Positions 9,093 to 20,938 of a DNA stretch of 23,887 bases are shown piece after piece (the first letter of the stretch is position 1; each line of letters opens with the position of its first letter). The position numbers and the translations under genes were made by a program. This DNA comes from Cyclostephanos tholiformis (Eukaryota; Bacillariophyta; Thalassiosirophyceae; Thalassiosirales; Thalassiosiraceae), in assembly GCA_036939975.1 (NCBI GenBank), contig JALLPB010000097.1, positions 1 to 23,887 on the forward strand, read 5' to 3'. The notes beneath the pieces were generated by a model. It ran no database searches and had not been told where the DNA came from. It saw only the letters and a program-made list of their open reading frames with translations.

Positions 9093-9718
9093 TGCCAGCT
9101 TGTGCCCATGGGATCGCAACAATCATTATTTTGTCCTTATCATGCACGTATACCGGGGCATTTCGCCTGATCAATAGACGGGAACTGAGAGGACTCAATT
9201 CGAGGCTAGATGCCGAGCCCGCAGTGATCGCCGGTGTCGCCGCCGCCACCGCCACCGTCGGCGCCATTGCGTGGTGTATTAACGGCGCGGATGATCGAGC
9301 GAAACGGACCAATTATGCCGAGCGAGAAGCCAGGGATAAGGCACATAGAGAAGAGCTAGAACGACTCGCGTACATAGAACCGCGAGAAGTATGGAGGGAG
9401 GAGGAATTGCGTTCCTATGACGGAAGCGGAGACGAATCGGGACCGATTCTAATGGCGGTGAAGGGCGACGTTTTCAACGTTTGGAAAGGACGAAATTTCT
9501 ACGGAGCGGGTGGGGAATATCATATTATGGCAGGGCGTGATGCGACTAGATTTCTAGCAAAAAACAGACTGGAGGAAGAGTCCGATGAAGAGAAAAGTGT
9601 CGACCTGAATATCGCCGAGAGGGCAAATTTAGAGGCGTGGTATTGGACGATCAAAAACAAATATCAGCTAGTGGGATCTCTGGAAGGCTATGACGAATCC
9701 AAAACGAAGGAAAATTAG
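9089..9718 (+). CDS. Cytochrome b5-like haem-binding (MAPR family) protein
   Basis: A single exon of 209 residues. A signal peptide ends in TYTGAFRLIN, an Ala-Phe junction (Phe25) suggesting entry into the secretory system and possibly the plastid. A second hydrophobic segment (about residues 44-65) probably anchors the protein, followed by an acidic/basic helix. Residues about 98-200 match the membrane-associated progesterone receptor (PGRMC/Dap1/neudesin) cytochrome b5-like fold: REVWREEELRSYDG, PILMAVKGDVFNVWKGR, NFYGAGGEYHIMAGRDATR, then a C-terminal helix with WYWTIKNKYQLVGSL. In this family tyrosines in the FYG and GxY segments contribute to haem binding; both are present. The likely role is haem or sterol binding that supports a P450 or another redox enzyme; the partner is unknown. 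It faces the CAX gene tail-to-tail, 146 bp apart. Confidence 0.82.
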   Translation: MMPACAHGIATIIILSLSCTYTGAFRLINRRELRGLNSRLDAEPAVIAGVAAATATVGAIAWCINGADDRAKRTNYAEREARDKAHREELERLAYIEPREVWREEELRSYDGSGDESGPILMAVKGDVFNVWKGRNFYGAGGEYHIMAGRDATRFLAKNRLEEESDEEKSVDLNIAERANLEAWYWTIKNKYQLVGSLEGYDESKTKEN

Positions 9719-9864
9719 CGGAGCATGTGAGACTGCTGCGGCAATACTAAAATATATCACATTCCTACTTCTAAGTTTAAGCTGTGTTCACTGCTCATAT
9801 TATGGATGCTTACTATATTCATTTATCAACTTCACGATTTCATATGCATCACACCAAAAATGTT

Positions 9865-11626
9865 CTAGGCATCATCCTTCTCAAAATAGACCCCGATAGC
9901 GATTATTATGTAGGTGAACACCAGAAGTGATCCTCCAAGCCAGTTAGTGCGCTGATTTGATAGAACCAACGACACAATAAATGTTGATAGCAAGTACATA
10001 TAAAACCTGCATTGATGGGAAACTCATCGACATGTCCCTGCCAGTACACCAACCGATAACGACAACCGCAGGCAAAACGAAAAGAGCAATCTGAACGGAA
10101 GAGCCTAGTGCAACTGTTCATAAAGAGTGAATAGTGGAAGATGTCTATTGTTATCAGTGCGATAGACGGCGATGTGTCAATGGCGTTACGATAAAAGCTC
10201 ACCACCAAGGGCCAAATCCATCTTGTTCTTCATAGCCACGGACACAGCCGATATATGCTCAACTGCATTTCCAACCACGGGCAAAATGATGACTCCCACA
10301 AATGAATGACTAAGATTAAACTCGATACAGAACCCATCAATACTCCCAACTAGCCACTCAGACAATATTGTGACCATCGCAGTTACCACAACCATCCCGA
10401 TCAACGCCCAACTAAATGGAATCAACGCAACCGTATCATCTTCCCCCTCAAACAAATGAGAATGCGAAGACAACTGAAAGTACATGAGTTGAAGGTACAA
10501 TAATATCAATAGCACGGCACCGATCCTTGATATTGTAAGATCCTCCTCGTCGTCGTCACCGAAGAACTGTGGCATGAGTAGGGCTAAACCGTTGACACCC
10601 AACAAGGCGATGAATGCAACGGCTCCCTGCGATATGAAACTCTGCTCGGGGTAATACATCCCACCCCAGAAGAAGCACATTCCCAAAACTAGTAGCAAGT
10701 TGGAGAATACCGATCCTATCAAACTCGACTGGACGACGAGGAAGTCTAAGGACATTAAAACATGTGTGTATTATCAAGAAGGCGTTCGACATAAACCGAG
10801 CAACTTTCGAGGTGGCTCAGTATTTCTCACCGTTATGCAAAAGCGCCTGAATCGCCACGACCAACTCGACGGCATTGCCAAAGGTGGCATTGATTAGTCC
10901 TCCAATTACGTCATTGGTATGGGCAGCCAATTCCTCCGTGAAGACCCCGAGCAACGACGCCAGCGGGACCATGGCCAGGAAGTTGAATATGAATACGCTC
11001 CCGTCGGACCATCCAGCGGCGTGAGACCAGTATGCAAGTGGGAGAAACGCGAAGAGCAAGTTGATCTTATTATCCAGGATCATATCTCTAAGGGCCTCCC
11101 AAGGCCCGTCTGGCATCTCCGGGAGCGCAGGGACTGCGTCCCCTTCTCCTCCTTTGATCAGTCGAGTCTCCTCGCTCGTTGTGGTCCCGTCGGCATAGCT
11201 CGAGCTAGAGCTCCTCAAACCAGATCGGGTACTCCGTCCCCTGCGTAGGAGTATCATGCACCTCTGCTCCTGACGAATCTTGTGGATGGCGTGTCGCAAC
11301 GATAGGCCGCCGAACACGCGTTGGTCCCTCGAGCGCCCCTCTCTGTCGGGGTCGACGCCGCGAACGAGCAAACTGGTCCGTTTGTGAGCATAAGGGGGTG
11401 CGGCGGGGGCAGATAGCAACGAGCGGTTGGACTGCTGCTGGAACGAGACCATGCCACGAAGGGGGATTCCACCCGTTTGGTGACCCTCCTCCATGCTCAT
11501 CTCGGAGTCCCTGGTCATGTTGATGCCGTCGAGTCCTTCAAAATGCACCACGTGCCTAGTGCTTTCTTCTCTATAGATATTTTCATCCATGCTTGATAGC
11601 GTGGATGATCTCCTGTCATCCTCCAT
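9865..11626 (-). CDS. CAX: CAX-type Ca2+/H+ (cation/proton) exchanger, last exon frame-disrupted
   Basis: Exons 11626-10831, 10745-10203 and 10113-9865, with 85- and 89-nt introns (both GTGAG donors), give about 528 residues. The first 200 or so residues are a hydrophilic Ser/Arg-rich regulatory region. Then come about eleven membrane segments with both alpha-repeat motifs: GNAVELVVAIQALLHN, and GNAVEHISAVSVAMKNKMDL, continuing across the intron as VALGSSVQIALFVLPA. An acidic loop (FGDDDEEDL) separates the halves, as usual. These proteins exchange vacuolar or organelle Ca2+ for protons. In the last exon the frame carrying WCTGRDMSMSF hits a stop, whereas the next frame gives the expected final helices (LLSTFIVSLVL, then TNWLGGSLLVFTYIIIAIG) and ends at 9865. 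One base seems to be extra. The first ATG in frame is at 11626; an in-frame stop lies upstream. Confidence 0.82.
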
Positions 11627-13783
<2,157 letters not shown>

Positions 13784-14490
13784 GCATTCCAGTCAAATTG
13801 AGGGTTCACTGAGGCCGAAGGTCAAATATATTATCTACTTCATCTTTCGATTTTCACATGCATATTATTGTGATGAAGCAATACAAATTTCATAAGCAGA
13901 CGAGGCTAGTTTTGTTCGTTTCCCAGTCATAGTATGATAACAAATAAGCAGCTACAAACAATTCGAGATAGAGGTCAACTTGACTTTTATATCTTTAGAG
14001 AACCTCTAGCCACGTAAATTAAAGAGGGTGATAAAACTGCAGTCCGGGGTTGCTGCCGATCACAGACGAGGTGTTTTGCTTTATACACAGTCATAACGAT
14101 TGGGGAATGACGGAGAGGTGGCAATTACAAACACGATTCGCGATTTCGTATTGTGAGTCTATCCCATCAACCCAAAGCACGTGCCCGATTGAATTGGTTA
14201 TGCCCCGCCTGAAAAGGGCAGAAGTCATCGCCAAAATAATGAAAGAAAAATTACAACTCCTCTTTAATCGCGAGAGTTTTATGTTTTATCGAGATTTTAT
14301 GATTTCGAGTTATCTATTATCGATATTATGTTAGCTGCAACACTGATCCGACCCAAATCCCGCCAACGCAGACATCTTCTTCTCTCATCGAGAGTCAGCA
14401 CGTTTTAGTTTCAACACATCATGATGCTCGCTCGACCTCATCCTTCGACAATAGATACCGACAGAATAGACTGCTCAAGACGGGAGAACC
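13784..14490. other. Intergenic region between beta-tubulin and the SDR gene
   Basis: About 700 bp, AT-rich in its first part. A 94-codon plus-strand frame at 14050-14334 shows no domain and is not supported. A perfect palindrome GCACGTGC lies at 14177-14184, containing a G-box/E-box CACGTG core that bHLH factors can bind. Nothing else recognised. Confidence 0.5.
14177..14184. promoter_or_regulatory. E-box/G-box palindrome GCACGTGC
   Basis: A perfect 8-bp palindrome with a CACGTG core, about 310 bp upstream of the SDR start. A single copy may be chance. Confidence 0.25.
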
Positions 14491-15948
14491 ATGATGACTC
14501 CACGGACGATTTCATTCATTTCGGCCATCCTAACGATGGTGATGGGCGCCGCCCACGGATGGAGGACCGTCGTCCCATGCTTCCCCCCGACGAGGAGAAT
14601 GATCAAGAAGATGTCGGCGGGCGCGGCCGTCGTCACCACCATCGCCGCGGCTGGGGTCGTGGGCGCGGCCGTCGTGGCACTCGACCGGATCAACAAGGAC
14701 GGCGATTACTACGATCCCCCCCCCGGATCTATGGGTGAGTTGGTAGTCCTCATTCGTGCTATACAATCTGACCACTAGGCAATCGTGAATAACTTGGAAT
14801 CATCATCGTGTGTGTCGTAAACCCCAAACCTGTCGCCTCGTCGCTCCTCTCGTGGGATCCAAATATTGCCGCCTCGAAAATGACCATACCCGAAAAATGA
14901 TTAATATATGAAATGCATAGACCGTAAGGTGGTCCTTGTGACAGGAGGCTCGTCGGGCCTTGGACTCGAGACTGCAAAGCGATTGGCGATGGCGGGTGCC
15001 ACTGTCGTGCTCACTTCTCGGACCGAGGCCAAGGGCAGGAAGGCGGTCGAGGCCGTAAATGAGTACCTTGTCAAGAGGGGGAGGCTTCCGACTTCTTCGG
15101 AGGTTTACAATCTCGTCCTCGACCTCGACGACCTGTCGGACGTCATGCGAATAGCCTCGCGATACGAGGCATTGGGATTGGATCGGGACATATCAGTCTT
15201 AATCAACAACGCCGGCGTGATGGCCATACCCAAGAGAGAACTCACCGTCGACGGTAACGAACGCACCTTCCAATCGAATCACCTCGGTCACTTCGTACTA
15301 ACCTCGGTATTGTTCCCGTACCTTTCGAGGAATGGAACGAGGGTCGTCACCGTCTCATCGTCTGCCTCGTACTTAGCTGGTCCTGGAGGATTGGACGTCG
15401 ACAATCTCAACGGCGAGAAATCGTACGGTGCGTGGTCATCGTACTCGTCGTCGAAGCTCGCGAACGTCCTATTCACTCGAGAGCTCCAAAGGCGCTCGAA
15501 CGACGCGAATCTCGATTGGCTTACCGCGATTACTTTGCACCCCGGCGTGGTCAACACCGACCTTTGGCGGTACATCGTCGGAGAGGAGAGGTTGAGGAAG
15601 ATGAAGGAAGGGGGAGGTATTGGGCAGTTGGCATTGGGAGCGACGCGGCTGATCGCCAAGACGCCGGAGGAGGGGGCATCGACGCAAGTATTCCTGGCCG
15701 CGACGAGCGACGATGACATCGTCAAGGGGGCGTTTTATGACGAGATGAAGGTGAATACGAATTTGCCGTGGTTTGCCAGAGACGACGTGAAGGGTAGGGC
15801 ATTGTGGGACGCGAGCGAGAAGCTCAGCGGCGTTCGCTTCGTTTTGGGGGCGGCGGCGACGACGATCGGCGCCGAGGCAGAAATCACCACTGACGAGTTT
15901 TCTACTGATGCCAGTTCTGAAGAAAAAAGTTCCGAAGACGTAGATTAA
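14491..15948 (+). CDS. Membrane-anchored short-chain dehydrogenase (RDH/WWOX-like)
   Basis: Exons 14491-14734 and 14921-15948 (186-nt intron GTGAGT...ATAG, phase 1) give 423 residues. The N-terminal exon codes for a hydrophobic signal or anchor (about residues 6-22) and a second Ala/Val-rich helix (about 42-64), so the enzyme is probably membrane-bound. The Rossmann domain starts exactly after the intron, DRKVVLVTGGSSGLGLETAK, with the TGxxxGxG motif at 89-96, NNAG at 177-180, the Ser cluster near 226-230 and the active-site YSSSK (Tyr256, Lys260). LHPGVVNTDL follows. The set resembles retinol dehydrogenase/WWOX/protochlorophyllide reductase-like SDRs, which use NADP(H), but the substrate cannot be told. 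The C-terminus is acidic and probably disordered. The ATG pair at 14491 is chosen because of the hydrophobic N-terminus. Confidence 0.85.
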
Positions 15949-16089
15949 AGTTGCGTTCACAATGTGAGCACACCGAGGACATACTCAAACAAAGTCAGGA
16001 TATACGTGTATCGTATATATTATGAAATCGAATTGTTAGAGGCGCTTTCAAGCATGTTTCTTCCTTGAGTCAGGTGCAATAACATCAGT

Positions 16090-18312
16090 CTACACGGAAT
16101 CATCGACAGTCATCTTGGCCTTTTTTGTACCGTTTCCGGATTGGTCTACCAGTGTGCGCTTCTTCGACTCCTCCTTCGAGTCGGCGTACATTCTTGAGTC
16201 GTCAATCCCGTCAAGCTTGGGTCCGTCGTCCCCCTCAATCAGTTCGATTTCGTCATCACTGTCGTTAGTATCCTCAGTCCTTGCCTCTCCCTCATTTGAG
16301 GATGCAGCAGAATTGGCGACATTGCCATTCGATTTGGCATCGACTGAATCGTTTTCCTTGGACACGGTAGGCTTCTTACCTCCGATCTCGAACTTTTCGA
16401 TCTCCTCTCTGTCGTCCACTTTGGCCTCCCCCTCGTCGTCGATGATCCAACGGTCCCTGTGGGAGACGCTAACCTCCACCTCCAAATCCTGGGTAAAGTC
16501 CTCTATTCGGAGTACGCTGCCGTGTCCCGCACCACCCCCGGGGAGATTGGTCATTTTCTTTGCCAGATTGGCAACGTACTCGGATGGATCGATGTCTTCC
16601 CCCTCCTCATAGACTATGTCCTCCCCTATCATTATTGTCGGCTCGGCGAATCCGAGCTCCTTCTTGATAATCCGTCTCAGGAACATGTCCAGAGTCCATT
16701 CGTGCGTGTTCAACACAAGCGACACGCTCGCGTTACGACAGACGAAGCAGTCGGGGTTCGGATCGGGGAGGCTCGTGGGCTGGAGGAGGTAACCCTTGCG
16801 TGTCTTGTCGCGCAGACAGTAGATGTACCGGCAGCATTCCTTGAGCTTCCCTCCCTCCCCCCCGCCGCTCTTAACATCCAACTGCGCCCTGAGGACGTGG
16901 AACATCTGCAGCACTTGCAACCCCGCGACGATGGCATTGGTCGTGGCGATGGCGGGTATGATGTTACCCGCCATGCCCTTGGCGTCATACAGGCTCTGGA
17001 TGGGCTCGATTCCGAAGACGTACGATCTCAGGTTCGATGCGGCGGTCACGAACCTCATGGCGACGTCGTCGTCCTTGTCGAATTCCGGAAGCGGCGACGT
17101 GGGATCCGGCGTTAAGGCGTTCTCGGCCACCTCGACGAGGCACGACGCGATTTCGGACACGCAGTCGGCGGGCGACCAAACGTCGGTGGGGGTGTACCCC
17201 TCCCTCGTCGTGGGAGGGATGGCGTCGACCCAATCGACGCCGGGCGATATGGGCACGGGCACCCTGTCCGCGGTCTTGTACCTGTCCATGCCGATCTGCT
17301 TTACGATTTCGGTCGAGAACAGTGCGGTCAGGGCCTCGCGGGCCTTGGACCGAACCGCCGACGGTTGCGACGGCGATGAGTACGGAGACGAATCGACGCC
17401 GATGAGGGAACGCAGGTCCCTGATCGCGTCCATGTACGTGCTTCCCCCCCCGCCACCGGCCTCCTCTTCTCCTTTCGACATGTCGCTTCGAGTCGTGGTC
17501 CTCCCTCCATCGTCGTTCTTCTTCTCGTCTCCATCGCCGTCGCCCTGCCCATCCCGCTCCGCCCTAAGGCTCTCCTCGTCCTCATACAGCATGCTATCCT
17601 CGACCTTCGGACCGAAGCAAAGCTTATATAGCTCCTTCGCCCACACTATGCAATGCACCGGCTGACTAGGGGTCGATCGTATCGTGCAAATGGGATAAAC
17701 CTTCTGGGTCGGCTTCGGCTGGCACTCGTAGCACTCGGTATTCGAGGGCCTGTCGATAACGGTGACCTGTCCCAGGTATCCGGCGGTACCGGCCTCGATG
17801 AGGGGAACGTTCGCGGCGAGACACAGGCGATTCACGCGACGACGGGCCGCGACGTTGTCGAGCGCGTTCAGTACGATCGCGAATTTCTGGAAGTACGGGA
17901 CGTTGAATCTGGCGTTGTCGAAGACGTTGCCGTGATGGGGCATGTACGTCGCCTTCGCCGTCGTCGCGTCATCTTGGATCGGCGTGGTGGGGGTAGTGGG
18001 GGGAGGGGGGGGGACCATCCTCAGCGCCGCCTCGGATGCGACGACGCATTTCGGCATGCCGACGTGATGACTCCTGAATAGGAATTGACGATTCAGGTTT
18101 GAGACGTCGATGGTGTCGAGGTCGACGACCTCGACGTGCCGAAAGCCGCTCAGCGCGAGGTTCTTCAGGAGCTCGCATCCGATGCCACCGGATCCGATGA
18201 GGAGGATGCGCGAATGTAGGATCTCGGCGAGGAGGGCTGGTCCGAGAGCCGCGCGCATCCCCCGGAGGATGGGAGGGCAGGGGGGATAGGTGGACTCGGC
18301 GTCGACCGTCAT
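16090..18312 (-). CDS. UBA2: SUMO-activating enzyme subunit 2 (E1 catalytic subunit)
   Basis: An intronless frame of 740 residues. UBA2 with its partner SAE1/AOS1 adenylates SUMO, carries it as a thioester and passes it to UBC9, mainly in the nucleus. Seen here: the adenylation domain with GSGGIGCELLKNLALSGF (40-57) and DLDTIDVSNLNRQFLFR (64-80), a zinc CxxC pair at Cys194/197 (CYECQPKP), and the catalytic Cys209 in PICTIRSTP. Further on are the second CxxC (CFVCR), a ubiquitin-fold domain with EWTLDMFLRRIIKKELGF, and a basic C-terminal tail (KKRTLVDQSG, then TKKAK) that fits a nuclear signal. A low-complexity acidic/Gly insert lies at about 240-300. The frame is open upstream to 18591; the start at 18312 matches the usual N-terminus, with an in-frame ATG at 18414 as an alternative. 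It diverges from the ankyrin-type gene. Confidence 0.95.
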   Translation of the reverse strand: MTVDAESTYPPCPPILRGMRAALGPALLAEILHSRILLIGSGGIGCELLKNLALSGFRHVEVVDLDTIDVSNLNRQFLFRSHHVGMPKCVVASEAALRMVPPPPPTTPTTPIQDDATTAKATYMPHHGNVFDNARFNVPYFQKFAIVLNALDNVAARRRVNRLCLAANVPLIEAGTAGYLGQVTVIDRPSNTECYECQPKPTQKVYPICTIRSTPSQPVHCIVWAKELYKLCFGPKVEDSMLYEDEESLRAERDGQGDGDGDEKKNDDGGRTTTRSDMSKGEEEAGGGGGSTYMDAIRDLRSLIGVDSSPYSSPSQPSAVRSKAREALTALFSTEIVKQIGMDRYKTADRVPVPISPGVDWVDAIPPTTREGYTPTDVWSPADCVSEIASCLVEVAENALTPDPTSPLPEFDKDDDVAMRFVTAASNLRSYVFGIEPIQSLYDAKGMAGNIIPAIATTNAIVAGLQVLQMFHVLRAQLDVKSGGGEGGKLKECCRYIYCLRDKTRKGYLLQPTSLPDPNPDCFVCRNASVSLVLNTHEWTLDMFLRRIIKKELGFAEPTIMIGEDIVYEEGEDIDPSEYVANLAKKMTNLPGGGAGHGSVLRIEDFTQDLEVEVSVSHRDRWIIDDEGEAKVDDREEIEKFEIGGKKPTVSKENDSVDAKSNGNVANSAASSNEGEARTEDTNDSDDEIELIEGDDGPKLDGIDDSRMYADSKEESKKRTLVDQSGNGTKKAKMTVDDSV

Positions 18313-18558
18313 TTTCGTTGTCTTTTTCCCCCACGAGGGTTTATTCAAGGGAGCGGAGAGGGGGGGACCCCCCCCCCCACGCCCGCCCGCTCGATCGAGG
18401 GAGGAGGGAAACATCAGGTAATAATCTCTCGCTGTCCCACATGCGACACGATGACGGACAACAACGTGGTGCTTCGCGAGTTGATCAACGCCAAGCGTTG
18501 ACCCGCCGTGATCGAACGAGTCGGACTGCACCCGCACGAGGTCGGACCGTCGTCTAGC

Positions 18559-19986
18559 ATGCGCGATGACAGGGGATACACCGCGCTTCATGCCATCGCG
18601 GCGTACAATCGCTGGACCGACGGACGGGAGATCGTACCCGTCGTGCGCACCATCCTCCGGGCGGCGGACGAGGTCGATTATGCGCCATCGCTCCGGCTCT
18701 ACGCCGATGTAAGCGTAAATGACGTCGACGAAATATCATCGCGACGGGGGTCGTGGAGATTGCTATCGGACCAAGAGAACCGTGCCTCCTGGTCACCCTT
18801 GCACCTGGTTTGTGTCCAGGGCGGCATCGCCCGGGGCAAGGTGCCTCTGATGAAAGCCATGCTACAAGTAGACGAAGACGTGCGCGTGGAAGTAGTAAGC
18901 CAGTTCCAATGTCGAACTCTCATGCTCCTCGATCGGTTGCAGAGGAACATTCTCCATCATATGTTGGACAGTTCTGCACTACTATCCGACGATACACATG
19001 ATTCCATCCGTTTTGCCGCCTTCATCACTCCGTCATTGCTGTTCCAACGTGACAGTCGCGGAAAGTTACCACTCGATTATATATTAGAACGACTCCCAGG
19101 CAGCCCCGTTTGGAGAAGTTGTTACGTCATGGGTACAGATCATAACCGAAATGGTGAGATACAAAAGAATTACTTGACGCTGAAGGTGTTGATAGATTAC
19201 ATAGATCGAGATGCAAGGGGGTATGGCGGAGTAAAAACGATGAATGTCCTCCAATCTGTATGCCTCCTACCGCATAACGCTTGCCCCTCCGATGGGTCAC
19301 TCATTACATTTCTTTGTTCCAAGAAGACATCAAAGTTAGAAGCCACAACAAGGGATCGTTCCAACGTTAGAACAAGGGAACATGACTACGTTACCGTCCC
19401 GAATATGACTAGTGAGACAGACGAGCACGGTAATCTCGCCCTGCATTTATTCTTATCAAACGAATCTCATGTTCGTGGTGGCAATGCGGAGATTGTTGCT
19501 ACCTTGGAAAATCAAATCTTGTCGGCGCTGCTCCATCGATACCACGAGGCGATATCCATCCCAAATAGCAGCGGCGATCAGCCACTGCAAATCGCAATGA
19601 AGGCCGGCCGTAGGCGAGTATTGCCCCCACTTTTGGCGGCGTATCCCGATGCGGTGTTTTCCGACGAAAGCACGCTCGATATCAAATTTTACGTTCACGT
19701 TCTCGGATGCATGTCAGTTCCATCAATTTTTTTTTTCAAAGGAGGGGATATGGGCAACATTTCAGATGATGACGAGAAACAAGCGAATATACGTCGTTGC
19801 TTCACGACTATGTTTCATTTAGTCCGCGCTCGGCCGAATATTACCTCGCTCGTGGGCAGTGGTATCCCAGAATCGAATGAAGGGGGAGCTGATATCACGT
19901 TAGGTAGTAAGGATTGTTTGCTCGAAAGGATGACGAAAAAGAATTGGTGGAATAATATCAAAATCATAGTGGGAAAAATTCGATGA
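18559..19986 (+). CDS. Ankyrin-repeat-like protein, likely N-terminus interrupted by TGA
   Basis: From the ATG at 18559 the frame codes for 475 residues. Ankyrin-like helices recur: RGYTALHAIAAYN, WSPLHLVCVQGG, LQRNILHHMLDS, RGKLPLDYILERL, HGNLALHLFLSN and GDQPLQIAMKAGRRRVLPPL, each followed by a second helix. Diverged ankyrin proteins of this kind are numerous in diatoms and presumably mediate protein contacts; no enzyme domain is seen. The same frame continues upstream to an ATG at 18451 (MTDNNVVLRELINAKR) that reads like the natural first helix, but a TGA at 18499-18501 stands where Trp would fit (KR-stop-PAVIERV). The gene is therefore either translated from 18559, disrupted, or affected by a base error. 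A T10 run codes for IFFF near 19727. Confidence 0.7.
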   Translation: MRDDRGYTALHAIAAYNRWTDGREIVPVVRTILRAADEVDYAPSLRLYADVSVNDVDEISSRRGSWRLLSDQENRASWSPLHLVCVQGGIARGKVPLMKAMLQVDEDVRVEVVSQFQCRTLMLLDRLQRNILHHMLDSSALLSDDTHDSIRFAAFITPSLLFQRDSRGKLPLDYILERLPGSPVWRSCYVMGTDHNRNGEIQKNYLTLKVLIDYIDRDARGYGGVKTMNVLQSVCLLPHNACPSDGSLITFLCSKKTSKLEATTRDRSNVRTREHDYVTVPNMTSETDEHGNLALHLFLSNESHVRGGNAEIVATLENQILSALLHRYHEAISIPNSSGDQPLQIAMKAGRRRVLPPLLAAYPDAVFSDESTLDIKFYVHVLGCMSVPSIFFFKGGDMGNISDDDEKQANIRRCFTTMFHLVRARPNITSLVGSGIPESNEGGADITLGSKDCLLERMTKKNWWNNIKIIVGKIR

Positions 19987-20003
19987 TCGCACGTATTGTA
20001 TCG

Positions 20004-20860
20004 ACAGGGGGCGTTGTCTCCACCGCGACCGCCTTGACGACCCATCCTCTCGCCACGGGAGGGGGCGTTGTCTTCACCGCGACCGCCTTGATGTCCCGTC
20101 CTCTCGCCACGGTAGTGTGCGTTGTCTTCATCGCGACGGCCTTCATGTCCCGTCCTCTCATCACGGAAGGGGGCGTTGGTTCCATAAACACAGTAACCAC
20201 CAAGCTGCCACCAGCGTCGCCACAGAAGGGGGCTTTGTCAACACCGTGACTGCTTTGAAATCCCGGCGACTCGCCACAGAAATGGGCGTTGGCACGGTAT
20301 CTTCCATGACCGCCATAGCCTCTACCGGCGTCATCATGGACGAGGGCATTGACACCAGCGCAACTACTGTGAAATCCCGTCGCGTCGCCACAGAAGGGGG
20401 TGTTGGCACCGAAAGCACCTTAACTACCGCCTCCGCCAGCGTCGACACAGAATGGGGCGTTTGCACGGTATCCTCCATCAGCACCAAAGCCTCCGCCCCC
20501 GTCGCCACAGAAATGGGCGTTGGCATAGTATCCTCCGTAACCATCATAGCCTCCGCCAGCGAGGGCGTTGGAAACCACACGAACGACTTGATGTCCAGTT
20601 GCGCCGCCACGGAAGGGGACGTTGGCAACAGCGACCGCCCAGATGTCCCGTCCTCCCGCCACAGATAGGGGTATTGGCTTCGTAAATACAGTAGCCACCA
20701 TAGCCGCCACCAGCGTAACCACGGAAGGAGGCGTTGGCATCACCGCGACCGTCCGGATGTCCCGTCATCTCCTAATGTCCCGTCATGCCACCGGAAGGGA
20801 CGTTGCAACCATGAAAACCACCGCGACCCCCAGTGTCGCCATAGAAAGGGGCAGTAAAAC
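20004..20860. repeat. Degenerate tandem array, unit about 54 nt
   Basis: The marker GCGTTG (or close variants) recurs on the plus strand at 20011, 20065, 20119 and 20173 with exactly 54-nt spacing, then at intervals of 48-60 nt (about 20232, 20286, 20346, 20400, 20457, 20517, 20565, 20619, 20671, 20731). Units differ strongly, but the spacing is mostly a multiple of three, so several frames stay open on both strands. The decisive pattern is protein-like on the minus strand: repeated Asn-Ala-Pro-Phe-Cys-Gly-Asp plus Gly-rich segments. Confidence 0.9.
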
Positions 20861-20938
20861 CACCGATCTCGGACGAACGTGCGTAGTAGATATGCTTGAG
20901 GAGGTCATTCTGGTAGAGAGGGCCAGGGGACCGTCGTA
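20004..20938 (-). pseudogene. Broken Gly-rich repeat protein
   Basis: The minus strand begins with an ordinary-looking segment (YDGPLALYQNDLLKHIYYAR, 20938-20879), then enters 18-residue repeats such as APFYGDTGGRGGFHG, ANASFRGYAGGGYGGYC, ANAHFCGDGGGGFGADGG and, at the 3' end, RGERTGHQGGRGEDNAPS. The Gly-rich reading is interrupted by a TAG (20774-20772, within a small 12-bp direct repeat of ATGACGGGACAT), a frame change near 20630, a TAA (about 20422-20420, where Tyr would fit) and another frame change near 20190. The 5' exon and start were not found; a stop precedes the segment. RGG-like arrays often bind RNA, but that is only analogy. It could be a decayed gene, an intron-containing gene misread by me, or a sequence-error locus. 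It converges on the ankyrin-type gene. Confidence 0.4.

Noticed and set aside
9900..10113. 25-, 43- or 55-nt introns to explain the CAX frame break
   Set aside because: They have poor donor sites or remove conserved segments (GRDMSMSF or the last helix); spacing fits a single extra base better.
14050..14334. 94-codon plus-strand frame
   Set aside because: Begins at TTG, has no recognisable domain and sits in AT-rich intergenic sequence.
16823..17665. 280-codon plus-strand frame opposite UBA2
   Set aside because: Antisense shadow of a well-conserved gene.
18499..18501. TGA in the ankyrin-type gene as selenocysteine
   Set aside because: The surrounding residues suggest Trp rather than Cys/Sec, no redox motif is near, and no SECIS-like hairpin was recognised downstream.
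20004..20860. CRISPR-like array
   Set aside because: Units are degenerate throughout, with no constant repeat separated by unique spacers; the eukaryotic context also argues against it.
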